Assembly (NCBI RefSeq): GCF_001659605.2
Contig: NC_035173.2
Coordinates: forward strand, 16,237,003-16,301,002
Length of the DNA: 64,000 nt
Reading direction: 5' to 3'
Source of the DNA: Manihot esculenta
Taxonomy: Eukaryota > Streptophyta > Magnoliopsida > Malpighiales > Euphorbiaceae
Numbering within the stretch: position 1 is the first letter of the stretch; each line of letters opens with the position of its first letter. A program made the position numbers and the translations under genes. Shown here piece after piece: positions 32,240 to 43,880 of this stretch. The notes beneath the pieces are model-generated. The model saw only the letters and a program-made list of their open reading frames with translations, did no database searches and was not told the origin of the DNA.

Positions 32240-33329
32240 ATTGAAGAGGAGCAAGTCCTCAGTAACCATTTCAAAAACAGAAGGTTCATCCCATACTATG
32301 GGTTCATGTATTGATTCCATACCATTTAGAACATATCGTTGGCACTTATTGATATCCATTAAATCCATAGTAGCATTTTCAGGAGATTGAATCCATAGTA
32401 GTAAAGACAGAAGGAGAAACAAGAGAACCATCAGGAAAATATGGCCCAAACACTAGTGGACGATGTAGCACTTGCATGGATATGCCATGCATCATAGCAG
32501 TTATGAGCTCAATAACTGAAACATCATATTCATATGGAACTGTACTCTCCTGTAGGAAACCACCACCATCATCATAATATAACCACCGACAACCACTTTC
32601 CATAGTTAGTGGACGAATGGTCGCACGCAACCAAGAACCCCATCCTAGTACCACCGCTAGAGAAGTGTGGAAAAGAAGATCACAAAACTAATTAGAATGG
32701 CCCAATCTACCACAAAGAAAATAGAAAAGGTATATCTTTCATACTTAAAGTGGACTTGGACCATAAATCCATCTGGTCGATGGAGTTTTTTCCAACATTT
32801 TAGAGGTAGACGTACATCTATGTGAACCCTTAGCCTCATATAGGATCTCCATTTAGATGCTGAAAAACTATGATCAACCAAGAGAAACTCACTAAGGAAA
32901 GAATCCAGTTATTTACCAACAGTCTTAGAGTGAAACCCAATTAGTAAATTATGAATCTGAATTTAGAAGTCAACCCAATATAAAGGAACTTAAACTAGCA
33001 AATCACCCATAGACAATTTGTGAAAAAGGAGAAGATGGTTATTAAAAGACCAAGGCCCCATCTAACACACATAAATTAATAGGGTGAAAGAAATGAAATA
33101 AGAACAAATTCAGTTGCATTTCCTTAATGCTTATACCCCTTCCCGAATGCCACAAAGATGCCATTATATTTCGCATAGCACCATAATTAATTGTACGATT
33201 AGTGAGCAATTTTTCAAAGAGAGATAACTCATACTCAGGAATGGCCACAGAATGATCTAAACATTCTAAAATCAATTCATCATCTTCTTTTTTAGTTCGT
33301 GCAAGATTAGTCATGAAATATTCCATCAA
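32240..33329 (-). pseudogene. LINE ORF1 remnant (DUF4283 type)
   Basis: The ATG at 33329 is plausible. It contains LLTNRTINYGAMRNIMASLW and NLFLFHFFHP, the DUF4283 signature of plant LINE ORF1. After frameshifts there is a knuckle-like FLCGRLGHSN-stop-FC near 32700-32730 with one cysteine lost. RNA-binding gag-like role by family. Confidence 0.72.
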
Positions 33330-33340
33330 AATAACTAAAG

Positions 33341-36175
33341 AAAACTAGTCATAAATATAGAGAAAAAAGATTCAAAAAACAAAACTTGTCATCCAAATAA
33401 GACAGAACTTATCATTCAAACAAGACAGAGATCACAATCATAAATTCTTTTAGATTTGTATAGTGCATCATTATATTTGGAACTGATTTATATTCAAAAT
33501 TTTATACCAAGACTAATGCATACTTATTACCTAAACCCTTTAATATAAAAAAATTAATTAAATATACTATTTTATTGTAGTATTTATAATTTTTTATATA
33601 TTCTAATTTAAAATATAAATTAAAAATTTTATAGAAAATTTAAAATTTTAAAATAAAAAATATATATGTTATTAATTAAAAGTATAAAATTAAGCGATTT
33701 CAACTATTATTCAAGTAATAATAATAATAATATTTGAGACAATTTATGAGTAGTTAAAATAAATTTTAATTGAATTTAGGTTTTATTAATATATAAAATG
33801 GCCTTTGTTAATGTTTTAAAATTCCTCTTCATTAGGAATCGAATAACAGTTTAAAAAATCAATTTATTAATTCATCTGCTTATTTTTAGTTGTTAGCGTG
33901 AAAAAAAAAGTACAAAAGAAATAATTAATTAGTATATTTTATTAAAATTTTAAAAATATTTTAATATATTTTTTAAATTAAAAAATCAGCTATTAATAAA
34001 ATCTAGTCAATAGATTAAATAATAAATACTTAAAAATTAAAGCTAATGAAAAAGTGAGTTGATAAATTTTTTAAAATATTAAAAATAATTTAATGTACTT
34101 TTTAAAATTAAAAAATCAATAAATAAATTTCTCCTTACCACACAAATTAAATAATAATTTTTCCATCAAAATATTTGAGTTTTTGGGACAACAAAGAGGT
34201 GATGCGGCAATTGGGAGTGCCTCTTCTTCGAGCATCAATTCCCGATTCAAAAAAAAAATTATAATAATTTACTTAAAATACTTTAGATGATCATATTTTT
34301 TTTCACATATTAATATTTAAATGACATAAAAATTAGTAAGTGTCCATATAAAAAATAATAATAAATGCTACAAATAATTTATAATAAAAAATTTCCTAAA
34401 ATAAAAGGTAATCTGTAATTTGCCAATTAAATACCAAAAATGAGAATTAAATTCAGCACAATAAATTTAGTTACTGGCCGAGCCAAATTTAGCGACGTAA
34501 AAGGCATAAAAGAACAAATGTTAGTAGCAATTATCTTTTTAAGTGGATATTTAATACTTTCTATTTTATTAATTAAAAAATATAATAAATATTTTTTTTA
34601 TCTAATAAAATGGAGACTGTTATATGATCGCCCAAAAAAAAAATATTCCTAAGATTTTTTTTTTTAAAAAAAAAGGGAGATGGTATCTAAAATTAAGCTA
34701 GAAGGGGGCCTCCGTACAAATTCTGAAAATAGTACATAAATCCGTATACTTGCATTGAAGCCACTAAAATCACATACGGATCGGATCCACTGTTATTATA
34801 ATAATAATTGATAAACTATGATCTATAGAACAATAATAATAATAAGTTTAAACAAATCCAGTTGGAGCTGTATTAAATCCATGGACAGCTGGGGTAGAAT
34901 TAATTAGTTCATGTAAAATAAAATAAAAAAATTGAATTAATTGGCGTAGGAAAAATAATTAATTAGAAAAAGCTCATTAATTTGATTCGGATCTGTGCTT
35001 CATAAGTTGATTAGTTTTATTATGGAAATTGAATAATCAAACATTTTTTTAATATTGAGCTAGGTTTCCAATAAGATGAAAAATAATGGGAAATCAACTA
35101 GAGATATTCACTAATCCTTTTCCTTTTTTTTTTCTTATTTTTTTATAATAAACTATAAGTGAATAATTTGAGGATTTGAGTGTTTATATAATGACCAAAG
35201 GGTGTTAATTAAATTAAAATTTATATTATTTTCACAGAAGGCTTTTAAATTGATAGATAAAATATAAATATTAAAATATTAAATTTCAAAAATAAAAGAA
35301 ACAATTAATTTTAATATACTTAATTGACGTAAAGGTAATTATTTCATAAATAAATGAAGTGTGTCCTTTTGCGTAGCTAGAAGGGAAATAATAATGTGCA
35401 TGGTGAAGAGCACGTGCAATGCACATTGTACATGAAAAAAAGACAAATGTAATAAATTGATTTTTCATAAAGATGGAAAATCATGAAATTAGGTATCTTC
35501 CCCTAATGCACCAATTTGGAGGGATTTTTTTTTTTTTTTTTGGATTAAAGGAAAATAAAATAGGAAGGAATATAAGAGTCAAAAAATTAATAAATTAAAA
35601 TTATTATTTATTTTTTCTTTCTTAATTACAGATATAAAGATTAAAATAAATATTTTATTATTTAAAAAGTAACAGAACTTAGGAATATATATCATTTAAA
35701 AGAGTGAGAGAGAGACTGAGAACAAATGAAGCAGTCTGAGGAAAGGGCCAAAAGAGCTCTCAACTTGGTCACTGTCATTGAAGTCACAGATGCAGCAGCT
35801 CTTTCTTTCTTTCTTTTTCTTTTTTTTCTTAAAGGATTTTATACAATCTGAAATTCTGAATCCAAAAGCTCTTATTGTAGCCAGAAAACTAAAGAATCAA
35901 AAACTCATAACAAATTAAAACTGTGTATTTACACATTAAGAAAGTTAAAACAGCCCTTTTATGTATAAAACAACAGAGTTTGCAGGAGAGGGTGCATCAT
36001 GATACATACATCAAATGGTACAGAGATACAAAGACAAAAAGTTCTTTTTATGCCATTTTTCAAGTGGTAAAAAGAAGAGGGAAAATTTTCTTCTTCTTCT
36101 TCTTCTTTTTTCTCCTTTCAAAGAATTAATTCACTGGAAAATTTCATTCGGCTTCTTTCTTCTTTTCTTTTTTAC
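33341..36175. other. AT-rich DNA downstream of BRI1
   Basis: No gene recognised. Poly-A/T runs, and a CT-rich run near 36081-36118 just past the BRI1 stop, in the region expected to be its 3' UTR. No unambiguous poly(A) signal was identified. Confidence 0.6.
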
Positions 36176-39100
36176 CTACTGCTTGCCTAGTTCAGGGTCT
36201 TCTTTTATGCTCATCTCTACCATTTGAAAGCCTCCATCTTCGTTGGCAATGGTGGAATGTGAGTCAAGGCCTGACCCTGCTTGTATTTCTTTGAACATAG
36301 CCATAACTTGGATCATAGTGGGTCGTCTCCATGGCCGATCATCCAAGCAAGCGCAGGCCACCTCTAAGTGTCGTAGAAGCTCAATCTTTAGATTCGGATC
36401 TTCTTTCAAAAGTACTGGATCAAAAACATCTGTTATTTTTAATTTTGCATGCTGCTTTACCCACCCCACAAGATTGTTGTCACCAAAATCCGCTGAATCT
36501 GTTGGTCTCTTTCCTGTTAGCAACTCCAGCAAAACTACACCGTAACTGTAAACATCACCTTTTGTAGAACATCTAAAGCTCTGATAATATTCAGGAGGAA
36601 CATAACCAGGCGTGCCAGCCAATGTGCTAACACTCAAATGTGTATCCACTGCATTCATGAGCCTTGCCATTCCAAAATCAGACACTCTGGCCTCCAAGTT
36701 CTCATCTAGCAATACATTGCTTGATTTCATGTCTCTGTGAATGATATGCGGTATGCAATTATGATGAAGAAAAGCCAAGCCCCTGGCAGCTCCAATGGCT
36801 ATCTTTCTCCTGGCAGCCCAGTTCCACTTGATCCCAGCTTTCTTTGGGTCGTGTAGAACGTCTTCTAGGCTTCCGTACTTCATGTACTCGTACACCAATA
36901 GCCGCTCTTCTCCGACCTTGCAGTATCCAAGAAGAGGAACAAGGTTCCGGTGCTTGATTTTCCCAATGGTTTCCATTTCAGCAGTGAATTCCCTATCACC
37001 CTGTCCGCTGATATGTATCAGTTTCTTGATGGCTACTGTGCTTCCATCTTTCAGTTGGGCCTTGTATACATCACCAAAACCTCCAGAGCCTATAAGGCTG
37101 TCGTTGTGGAAGCCATTTGTAGCTTCAAGAAGATCAGCAAAAGTTAGATTCCGCAGAGGCTTCTCAAATGTGGAAAGGTTGATGCTCAAAGCTTCACGTG
37201 CTCCAGTTAGCTTCCAGCCAGTATTAGCTGTTCCGGAGTTTGAATGGTTACTGATATAGATGTCAAGGACCGAGTCTTTCTTTTTCCTTCTTTTATTTGC
37301 CTCTACCGCAATTATAATCAAAGCAAAGATGCAGAAAAGTGAGAATAATGAGAGTCCCATTGCCACGCTCCCTGCTAGAGATGCTTGTCTCCTATGAGAT
37401 TTCTGAAGCTGAGAATTTGCACTTGTGTCTGATCCTGATCCACATTTAGGAAGCGGTATCCCACAGAGGCCTGAATTATTGGCAAAGCTGGCAGCTTGGA
37501 ATGTTTCAAACTGACCCATTTCAGGAATCATTCCTGAAAGATCATTATTGGACATATCAATCTCTGTAAGCAATGAAAGGCGAGTCATGGACTGTGGAAT
37601 CATCCCTTTCAGCTTGTTGTTAGAGAGATTAAGAATGTTAAGACCATCCAAGTTCCCAAGCTCCTCTGGAATATTGCCAGAAATATTATTATGGCCCAAA
37701 TTCAAGATATAAAGATATGCCATTGTTCCAACCTCCCTTGGAATGCTACCTGACAATATGTTGTAAGAAAGATCAAGAAAGATCATTGAACCATTATCAT
37801 TGAATGTGGGCTGCGTGTGACCTCCATATACTCTTGTGAAATCACAGGGGTCCCTGGTGGAGATCCTATCCAAATTTTCCGGCCTAATTCCAGCAAACTC
37901 CAGCAAATTGCCTTCTCCATGGCACCGTTCGCTCTTCTTATTCTTAAGATACACATATCTCTTTCCAGTAATAAAATTTACGGCAACTTTGCCAGACTGT
38001 TTGAATAGCTCAGGTGGGATTGTGCCATTCAAGAAATTGGTATTAAGATCCAACCAAATCAAGCTGCCACAGTCACCAAGCTCCAGCGGAATTCTGCCAT
38101 AAAATGAGTTGTTGCTCAGTTTAAGAATGGCAAGACTTGAAAGCTTTCCAATTGATGCTGGAATCTCACCATTCAACCGATTGTTAGACAATGAGATCCA
38201 GTTCAGCTTCGTGCAGTTGCTTATACTAGAGGGTATAACTCCGGTCAGCTCATTGAAGTCTAAAATCAAAGTCTCTAATGTTTGTATGTTCATTATCTCT
38301 TGGGGGATATCTCCATGGAGCTGATTGAACCACAGCTTCAAATCCCGAAGCTTGTGAAGCGAACCCAAGCTGGAAGGAATCACACCCGTAAGGTAATTGA
38401 AGCTCAAATGAAGTGAAGTAAGTTGAGAACAGTTGCTCAGACTAGCAGGAATAGACCCAGTAAACAAATTGTTTTGAAGAAACAGTTCTTTCAAGTTGTT
38501 ACTTGGATCTTGGCACAAATTAGCAGGGATTGGCCCAGAAAAATTATTAGAACTCAGATCTAAGGACTCCAAACTGGTGAGCTTTGACAAAGAATCAGGC
38601 AAACCACCATTGAATTCATTATATGAAAAATCAATATCCTTCAAGCTACTCATTTTCAAGAGAGTATCAATAGGCAATTCACCAGTGAAGTTGTTGCTAG
38701 ATATATCAAAAGATTCCAATGAAGTGCAAGCAGCAAAACTACTAGGGACAAAACCAGTAAGATTATTTGAGGACAGATCAAGCTGAACAAGACCTGGACA
38801 AGCTTTCATGAGATGAAGAGGAATCCCTCCTTGAAAGTGGTTGCCTCCAAGATAAAGAAACTGCAAATTCCCAGTTGGAAGCACCGGAATCGGACCCGAA
38901 AACTGGTTGCTGGACACATTCAAGAAGTTGAGCTTAGAACAAGCAGCAATTGCATGAGCAAGATCGCCATAAAACTTATTGGAAGAGATATCAAGATGCT
39001 CCAAAGCTAAACAATCACCAAATGAGGGGATGATCACAGAGAAATTATTTGAAGAAACATCCAGAAACTGTAGATTCTTGCAACCGGAGACATCCATCAT

Positions 39101-39760
39101 TCCACTAGCTTTATTTCCCCTCAAAGACAAAGTCTGCAACTCATTGCAGCCTCCAGATAAAATAAACGGCACCACGTCTGAGCCTGAAATCTTATTGAAA
39201 GAAAGATCAAGAGACTCCAAGCTGAGCTTCAACCCACTGGATTTCTCCTTGATAGAAAAATCAAGGGAGTTGGAAGAAAGATTCAAGAATTTCAATGATG
39301 CACATGAACCCAAATTCGCAATATCAGGGATAGGACCTGACAGAACATTTTGTGATAGATCTAAGCTGCTCAAAACTGAACTGCACTTAGATCCAGAAGG
39401 AAAAGAAATGGGGCCAGAAATGTTGGTTGCTTTCAAAGAAAGGCTCTCAAGATTGTCAAGAGTCAAAAGAAATGCAGCCACCGTTCGAAAATCAGTGCTC
39501 AAAAGAACAGAAGAGAGGTCTAGAGAAGAGACTCTGTTTGTTTCTTGGCATTTTACACCAGAGAAGCTACATGGGTTTTGGTTAGGGAGCCAAGTCGGGA
39601 GGCTATCTTGGTTGGCTAGAGCGTCCTTAAAGCTGATAAGATTTTGGGCATCTTTGTTTGCTGAGATAAAAGGTGGTGCTAGTACTGGCGAAGCTTGTAG
39701 CCGTAGTTGAAGAGAGATAAAGGTGAAAGAGATAAGCAAAAGAGAGAAGTGGGTTTTCAT
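36176..39760 (-). CDS. BRI1: Brassinosteroid receptor kinase BRI1
   Basis: A 1194-residue intact, intronless frame, the same size class as Arabidopsis BRI1. Signal peptide at residues 1-23 ([17 protein letters not shown]...); N-terminal cysteine cap ([10 protein letters not shown]); a long leucine-rich repeat array; the roughly 65-residue island domain at about 593-657 ([15 protein letters not shown]) that with its neighbouring repeats binds brassinosteroid; a few more repeats; one transmembrane segment at about 795-819; juxtamembrane region; and an RD-type Ser/Thr kinase. Kinase motifs: glycine loop GSGGFGDVY (about 887), VAIKK lysine about 911, HRD aspartate about 1010, DFG aspartate about 1028, and the activation segment [20 protein letters not shown]. 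All catalytic residues are present. It acts at the plasma membrane as the hormone receptor with SERK co-receptors. The C-terminal VEMSIKE tail is BRI1-like. It has no overlapping host neighbour. Confidence 0.97.
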   Translation of the reverse strand: MKTHFSLLLISFTFISLQLRLQASPVLAPPFISANKDAQNLISFKDALANQDSLPTWLPNQNPCSFSGVKCQETNRVSSLDLSSVLLSTDFRTVAAFLLTLDNLESLSLKATNISGPISFPSGSKCSSVLSSLDLSQNVLSGPIPDIANLGSCASLKFLNLSSNSLDFSIKEKSSGLKLSLESLDLSFNKISGSDVVPFILSGGCNELQTLSLRGNKASGMMDVSGCKNLQFLDVSSNNFSVIIPSFGDCLALEHLDISSNKFYGDLAHAIAACSKLNFLNVSSNQFSGPIPVLPTGNLQFLYLGGNHFQGGIPLHLMKACPGLVQLDLSSNNLTGFVPSSFAACTSLESFDISSNNFTGELPIDTLLKMSSLKDIDFSYNEFNGGLPDSLSKLTSLESLDLSSNNFSGPIPANLCQDPSNNLKELFLQNNLFTGSIPASLSNCSQLTSLHLSFNYLTGVIPSSLGSLHKLRDLKLWFNQLHGDIPQEIMNIQTLETLILDFNELTGVIPSSISNCTKLNWISLSNNRLNGEIPASIGKLSSLAILKLSNNSFYGRIPLELGDCGSLIWLDLNTNFLNGTIPPELFKQSGKVAVNFITGKRYVYLKNKKSERCHGEGNLLEFAGIRPENLDRISTRDPCDFTRVYGGHTQPTFNDNGSMIFLDLSYNILSGSIPREVGTMAYLYILNLGHNNISGNIPEELGNLDGLNILNLSNNKLKGMIPQSMTRLSLLTEIDMSNNDLSGMIPEMGQFETFQAASFANNSGLCGIPLPKCGSGSDTSANSQLQKSHRRQASLAGSVAMGLSLFSLFCIFALIIIAVEANKRRKKKDSVLDIYISNHSNSGTANTGWKLTGAREALSINLSTFEKPLRNLTFADLLEATNGFHNDSLIGSGGFGDVYKAQLKDGSTVAIKKLIHISGQGDREFTAEMETIGKIKHRNLVPLLGYCKVGEERLLVYEYMKYGSLEDVLHDPKKAGIKWNWAARRKIAIGAARGLAFLHHNCIPHIIHRDMKSSNVLLDENLEARVSDFGMARLMNAVDTHLSVSTLAGTPGYVPPEYYQSFRCSTKGDVYSYGVVLLELLTGKRPTDSADFGDNNLVGWVKQHAKLKITDVFDPVLLKEDPNLKIELLRHLEVACACLDDRPWRRPTMIQVMAMFKEIQAGSGLDSHSTIANEDGGFQMVEMSIKEDPELGKQ

Positions 39761-39990
39761 TTTTCTCTTAATGGGTATTCAGAAAGAGAGAGAAACGATG
39801 GTGTTTAGGGTTTCAGAGATGCCATTAGAGGAAATGCTCCAAGCTCTCTGAGTCTGAACTCGGCTTTTAGAGAGAGAAAGCTGTTTTAATTTAATTTAAT
39901 TTTTTTTTTTTTTCTTTCTACAGAGAGGAGAAGAAGGAGAAGAAATCAGTCAAAAGATGGAGCAAGGAAGGTGAGAAGGGTATTTATCAA
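39761..39990 (-). promoter_or_regulatory. BRI1 leader and candidate TATA box
   Basis: A TATA-like GATAAATA lies at 39981-39988 on the minus strand, about 225 bases before the ATG. This would give a leader of roughly 190 nt that is CT-rich on the sense strand (complement of the GAGAGA runs near 39784 and 39869). Position fits a plant core promoter; no transcription start can be read directly. Confidence 0.5.
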
Positions 39991-40263
39991 GTGGGGGAGT
40001 GGACACAGCTGTTCCTCACATGCCATGTGCCTCTCTTTCTCTCTCTAAAACTCATTATTTTAACATTGTTTTCTGTCTCTAATCCCTAATTTTCTCTATT
40101 AATTAATCACCTCTAAGCATGGAGATTAGGGCATACAAATAATTTTTAATCACTTTTAATTACTTTTATTAAAAAAAAAACAAGTGGGTTTCTCTCCTCT
40201 CTCTCCAATATTAAAAAAAAAAAATAACTATGTCTCTTTGTCTCTATAGCTTTTCAAGTTGTA

Positions 40264-40269
40264 CGTGTG
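40264..40269. promoter_or_regulatory. Candidate BZR1-type element upstream of BRI1
   Basis: CGTGTG, about 505 bases before the BRI1 ATG. It matches the BR-response element CGTG(T/C)G bound by BZR1-family factors. A short motif, so chance occurrence is possible. Confidence 0.35.
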
Positions 40270-40942
40270 ATCAAGGATTGAACCATCACTATCAATTAAT
40301 AGATGGGAGATTCTCATCTGTAAGTTAATTATATATCCTAAAACTACTATTTAATTTATATAGAATAAAAAAATTTATTAATAATATTTTAATTTTAAAT
40401 TATATATTAAAATATTCATAAAACTTTAAAAACAAATTTTCTATATTATAAAAATTAAATAATAAAATATTCAATAAATAAAATTAATTAATAAATTAAT
40501 TAAAATTTAAAAGACATTTTAATATATTTTTAAAATTAAAGTACTATATAAATTAAATAAAAATATTTTAATATTTATTTTAAATTAAAATATTAAAGAA
40601 AAAACTCCTTTTGTTCAAAGTGATTTTGGCATTTATGCATGCATTAGTAGAGTACTCATTTATCTTTTGCATTGGGAAAGTTGAAGGAGGTAAAGTTAAG
40701 TTATTATTAATATAAGAAAGAAAGAAAACAAGAAGCAAGAAAAGGCTTCCCCCATGTGTTCACCATCTACTACTGCTCTCCTCCTCTTAATTTGTGCATT
40801 TGATTTTTTGTTATTTTCCATTAAATGAGCCTCTCCAACTCTTAGTAATTAATTATCTGGGGTTTTTTCATAAATATATATGTATTTGGGTCCTACCATA
40901 GTAATAATAACATTTAACTTTAAATACAGCTGCATTTGATCA

Positions 40943-40952
40943 CACACGTGTG
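40943..40952. promoter_or_regulatory. Palindromic G-box/BR-response candidate
   Basis: CACACGTGTG contains a G-box (CACGTG) and a CGTGTG on each strand. It lies about 1.18 kb upstream of the BRI1 ATG. Confidence 0.4.
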
Positions 40953-43390
40953 GGTTCAAAAATTTCCTCCTTTTCCATATAGAAAGGAGAGTGAAAATCA
41001 CTTCATTGACCCAATCGCAACCCATTTACATCTTTTTATTTTTTATTTTTCTCTTTAGGTTTAGTTAGAATTTTGAATGGGAAATCAATGTTAAATAGTG
41101 ACAAACCCCATTAATCGGTTGGACCATTTGATTGATGTAAGGAGTCCATTTCTGAATTTTTCTTTCTAAAAAATTATTACTTCTATTTCATAATTTTTAT
41201 TTTTTTTATTTTTAAATATTTTAAATATTATTTAATTTTATATTTTAAATAAAAATTCAAATACTTTGTTAATATTTAATTCAAACTATATGTTATTAAT
41301 AATGAATTTATTTTTTAAATATTAAATAATTGTATTGTTTTAATAAAATTTAATATTCTCGTTTTACATTAAAAATTTATATAATAAAAAAATTAATTAA
41401 AAATTACTATTTAATTTTTAAAATTATATAATATAAAAATTAATTAAAATTATTATCTAATTTTTTAAAATAAAAAAACTTATTAGTTAATCATTTAATT
41501 TTAAAAACTACATTAAAACATTTTTAAAACTTTTAAAAGTATATTAATTAGTTTTTTATTAATTTTAATAGTTAAAATTTCTCAAAGTTTGTAAAAGTAT
41601 AGAGTATTTAAAATTTTTTTTAATACGTAATGAGTAAAATTAATGAAAAAATTAATTAATTGATTTTTTAAAATATTAAAAATATTTTAAAAAATAAGTT
41701 TAATTAAATTCATATACTTTTATTAAGTGCTAAATAAATTATAATATAATATTATATTATTTTTTAATAATAAAATATTATTTTTATAATTTAAAATATC
41801 AAAAATTTAGTATTTTAATTAACATAAAAATATTTTTTAAAAATATAAATATAATAAATAATCTATAAAAATTATAAAAACAAATTTTATTATATAAAAA
41901 TATTTTTATTATTAAAAAATAATATTCTTAAATAAAAATATAAAAATTTAGTGGCAAAAAAAAATGAATTGGTCTTGGCTCTTAAATACAAGTACAAATA
42001 CTTAAATGACTTATATCTTATGTTTTAAAATAATTAATAATTTTTTTATATGATAGAAAGTAATTAATAATATTTCATTTAAAAAAAAAATAGTTTATTT
42101 CTTGATTATTAGCAAGGTATATTCAAATTCAGCTGCTTCTTTTTGTTCCTCTCTTTTTTGAAAGTTTATATTCTAGTTGAGCTACTCTGCTCTAACGTCT
42201 TCCAAAAGTTTATAATCTCATTATCAGTTATCATAACTTGTCAAAATTAGTTAGATAAAGGGATTTTTCACCAAGGGATGGAGTTTTCGTCAAACAAGCT
42301 TACATGCCATCAAAGTTGACTTCATTCAATAACAATTTCTTTTCTTTAAACCATGCTCAAATAATTTCAAATTATATATAAATATATTACCAATCACAGA
42401 AAAGAAAAGAAAAAATCTGAAGAGAATGTGAAAATTCTGTTTAGCATTTATCACCTGAAAAAAAAAAGTTGACTGAGGAATATTGAAAAAAATTTAAAAG
42501 TTTATAATAATTCACGATATAATAATGGGTGAGATATTTTCTAATATCTAATTTAATCAAAATTTAATAAAATAAATTTAAATAATTATAATTAAATTTA
42601 AAATAAATTTAAATTTAAAAATAATATCAATTTAAATTAAATTTAAATTTTCTTTATTGAATAGCCACGGCTAGAATCCGTTTATATAAATAATTAATTT
42701 AATATAAAAATATATATTTTATAATAATATTTATAAATTTTTTATATATTTTTATTTAAAAATTTAATTTTAATTTTTTTAAAAAAATATTAAAATTTTT
42801 AAATGAAAATTATTAATAAAAAATATTTTTTATATAAATTATTAATTAAAATATATAAATGTGTTCGAATTTTATTTGAATAATAATAATTAAATTTGAA
42901 ATAAATTTAAATACTTTAAATTAATTTTTAATTAAATTTAAAATAAATTTAAATCTCGTTAATATAAATTAAATTAAAATAGTTTAATTCTGGTGGATAA
43001 CTCACTTATTTACCTCCCTAATTATATATATATATGACACTTTAAATTGTAAATAATAAAACTAAATATTTTTTAATAAAGAGAACTAATTTAAATTTAT
43101 ATAATTTAATAGTAAATTATAATATGTCATTAAAATTTTATATTATTAATAAAATATATAATTTTTAATTTAAATTTTATATTAAAATTAAATATATTTT
43201 ATATTTATTTTATATATTATATTAAATAAATATTTATTACAAATAAATTTCTACTAAATAAAATATATTTATAATTTTGAATTTTAAAAATATTTTATAA
43301 TAAGTAATAATAAAAATGTATGTTTTTTTATTAAATAAAAAATTATAACAAAAACGGATACACTCTAAATTGTTGGTTTATTTTATGATT

Positions 43391-43880
43391 TCATTTAGTC
43401 ATCTGTGAAACGCTTCTTTGTTGTTTGGTGGTAGTGAATATAATATATATTTGGTATTTGTGTGGCTCAATCTAATCTTTTTCATTGATAGTGGTTATCT
43501 CATGTATTGTGTATTTCTAATTTATTGGATTTACAACGTAAAATTACATATTAATTTATTTATATTTATAAATTTTTATGACTAAAAACAATGGACCCTT
43601 TTATAATAAAAGTAAAAATTTGCCATTTGGATGGGTGATTTTATCGGAAAATTTAATTTCTCATTTGAATTTTTAGCTAGCTTTCAAACATCAGTAAACT
43701 GTTGAAAATTAGTAATATTTGGTGTTTGTCTCACTCAATCTTTTTCATTAATAGTAATTATACGCATTGTGTATATCTAATTTATTAAAATTTAAATGTA
43801 AAATTATATATGAGTGTTTTATTTATAAATCTTTATGATTTAAAACAATGGAATTTTTTTTTATAAAGAAGTAAAAATTT
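43391..43880 (+). repeat. Diverged tandem duplication in BRI1 upstream DNA
   Basis: 43430-43625 and 43700-43880 align in the same order: a GGTATTTGTGTGGCTCAATC-like start, CTTTTTCATT, TTGTGTAT, TCTAATTTATT, then AAAACAATGGA and AAGTAAAAATTTGC. It looks like an old tandem duplication of roughly 270 bp. No ends or termini of a known transposon were recognised. Confidence 0.65.

Larger units (their letters stand above)
25170..33340 (-). mobile_element. L1-type plant LINE, decayed, split by copia element C1
   Basis: On the minus strand, from right to left: DUF4283-type ORF1, endonuclease, reverse transcriptase, linker, zinc-binding zf-RVT domain and a terminal plant-type RNase H. Total length is about 5 kb once C1 (25642-28757) is removed. 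Many stops and frameshifts show that it is long dead. Ends are approximate: the poly(A) tail (T-rich on plus, perhaps near 25050) and the target-site duplication could not be fixed. Confidence 0.8.

Noticed and set aside
28930..33329. Host genes encoded by the many short minus-strand frames
   Set aside because: All recognisable pieces fit one decayed LINE in the right order.
34440..34652. 70-residue frame in AT-rich DNA downstream of BRI1
   Set aside because: Lys/Ile-rich composition typical of AT-rich noise; no domain or neighbour support.
38979..39710. A 243-residue plus-strand frame across the BRI1 N-terminal region
   Set aside because: It is antisense to the leucine-rich repeats. Long antisense frames are expected there, and no domain is seen.
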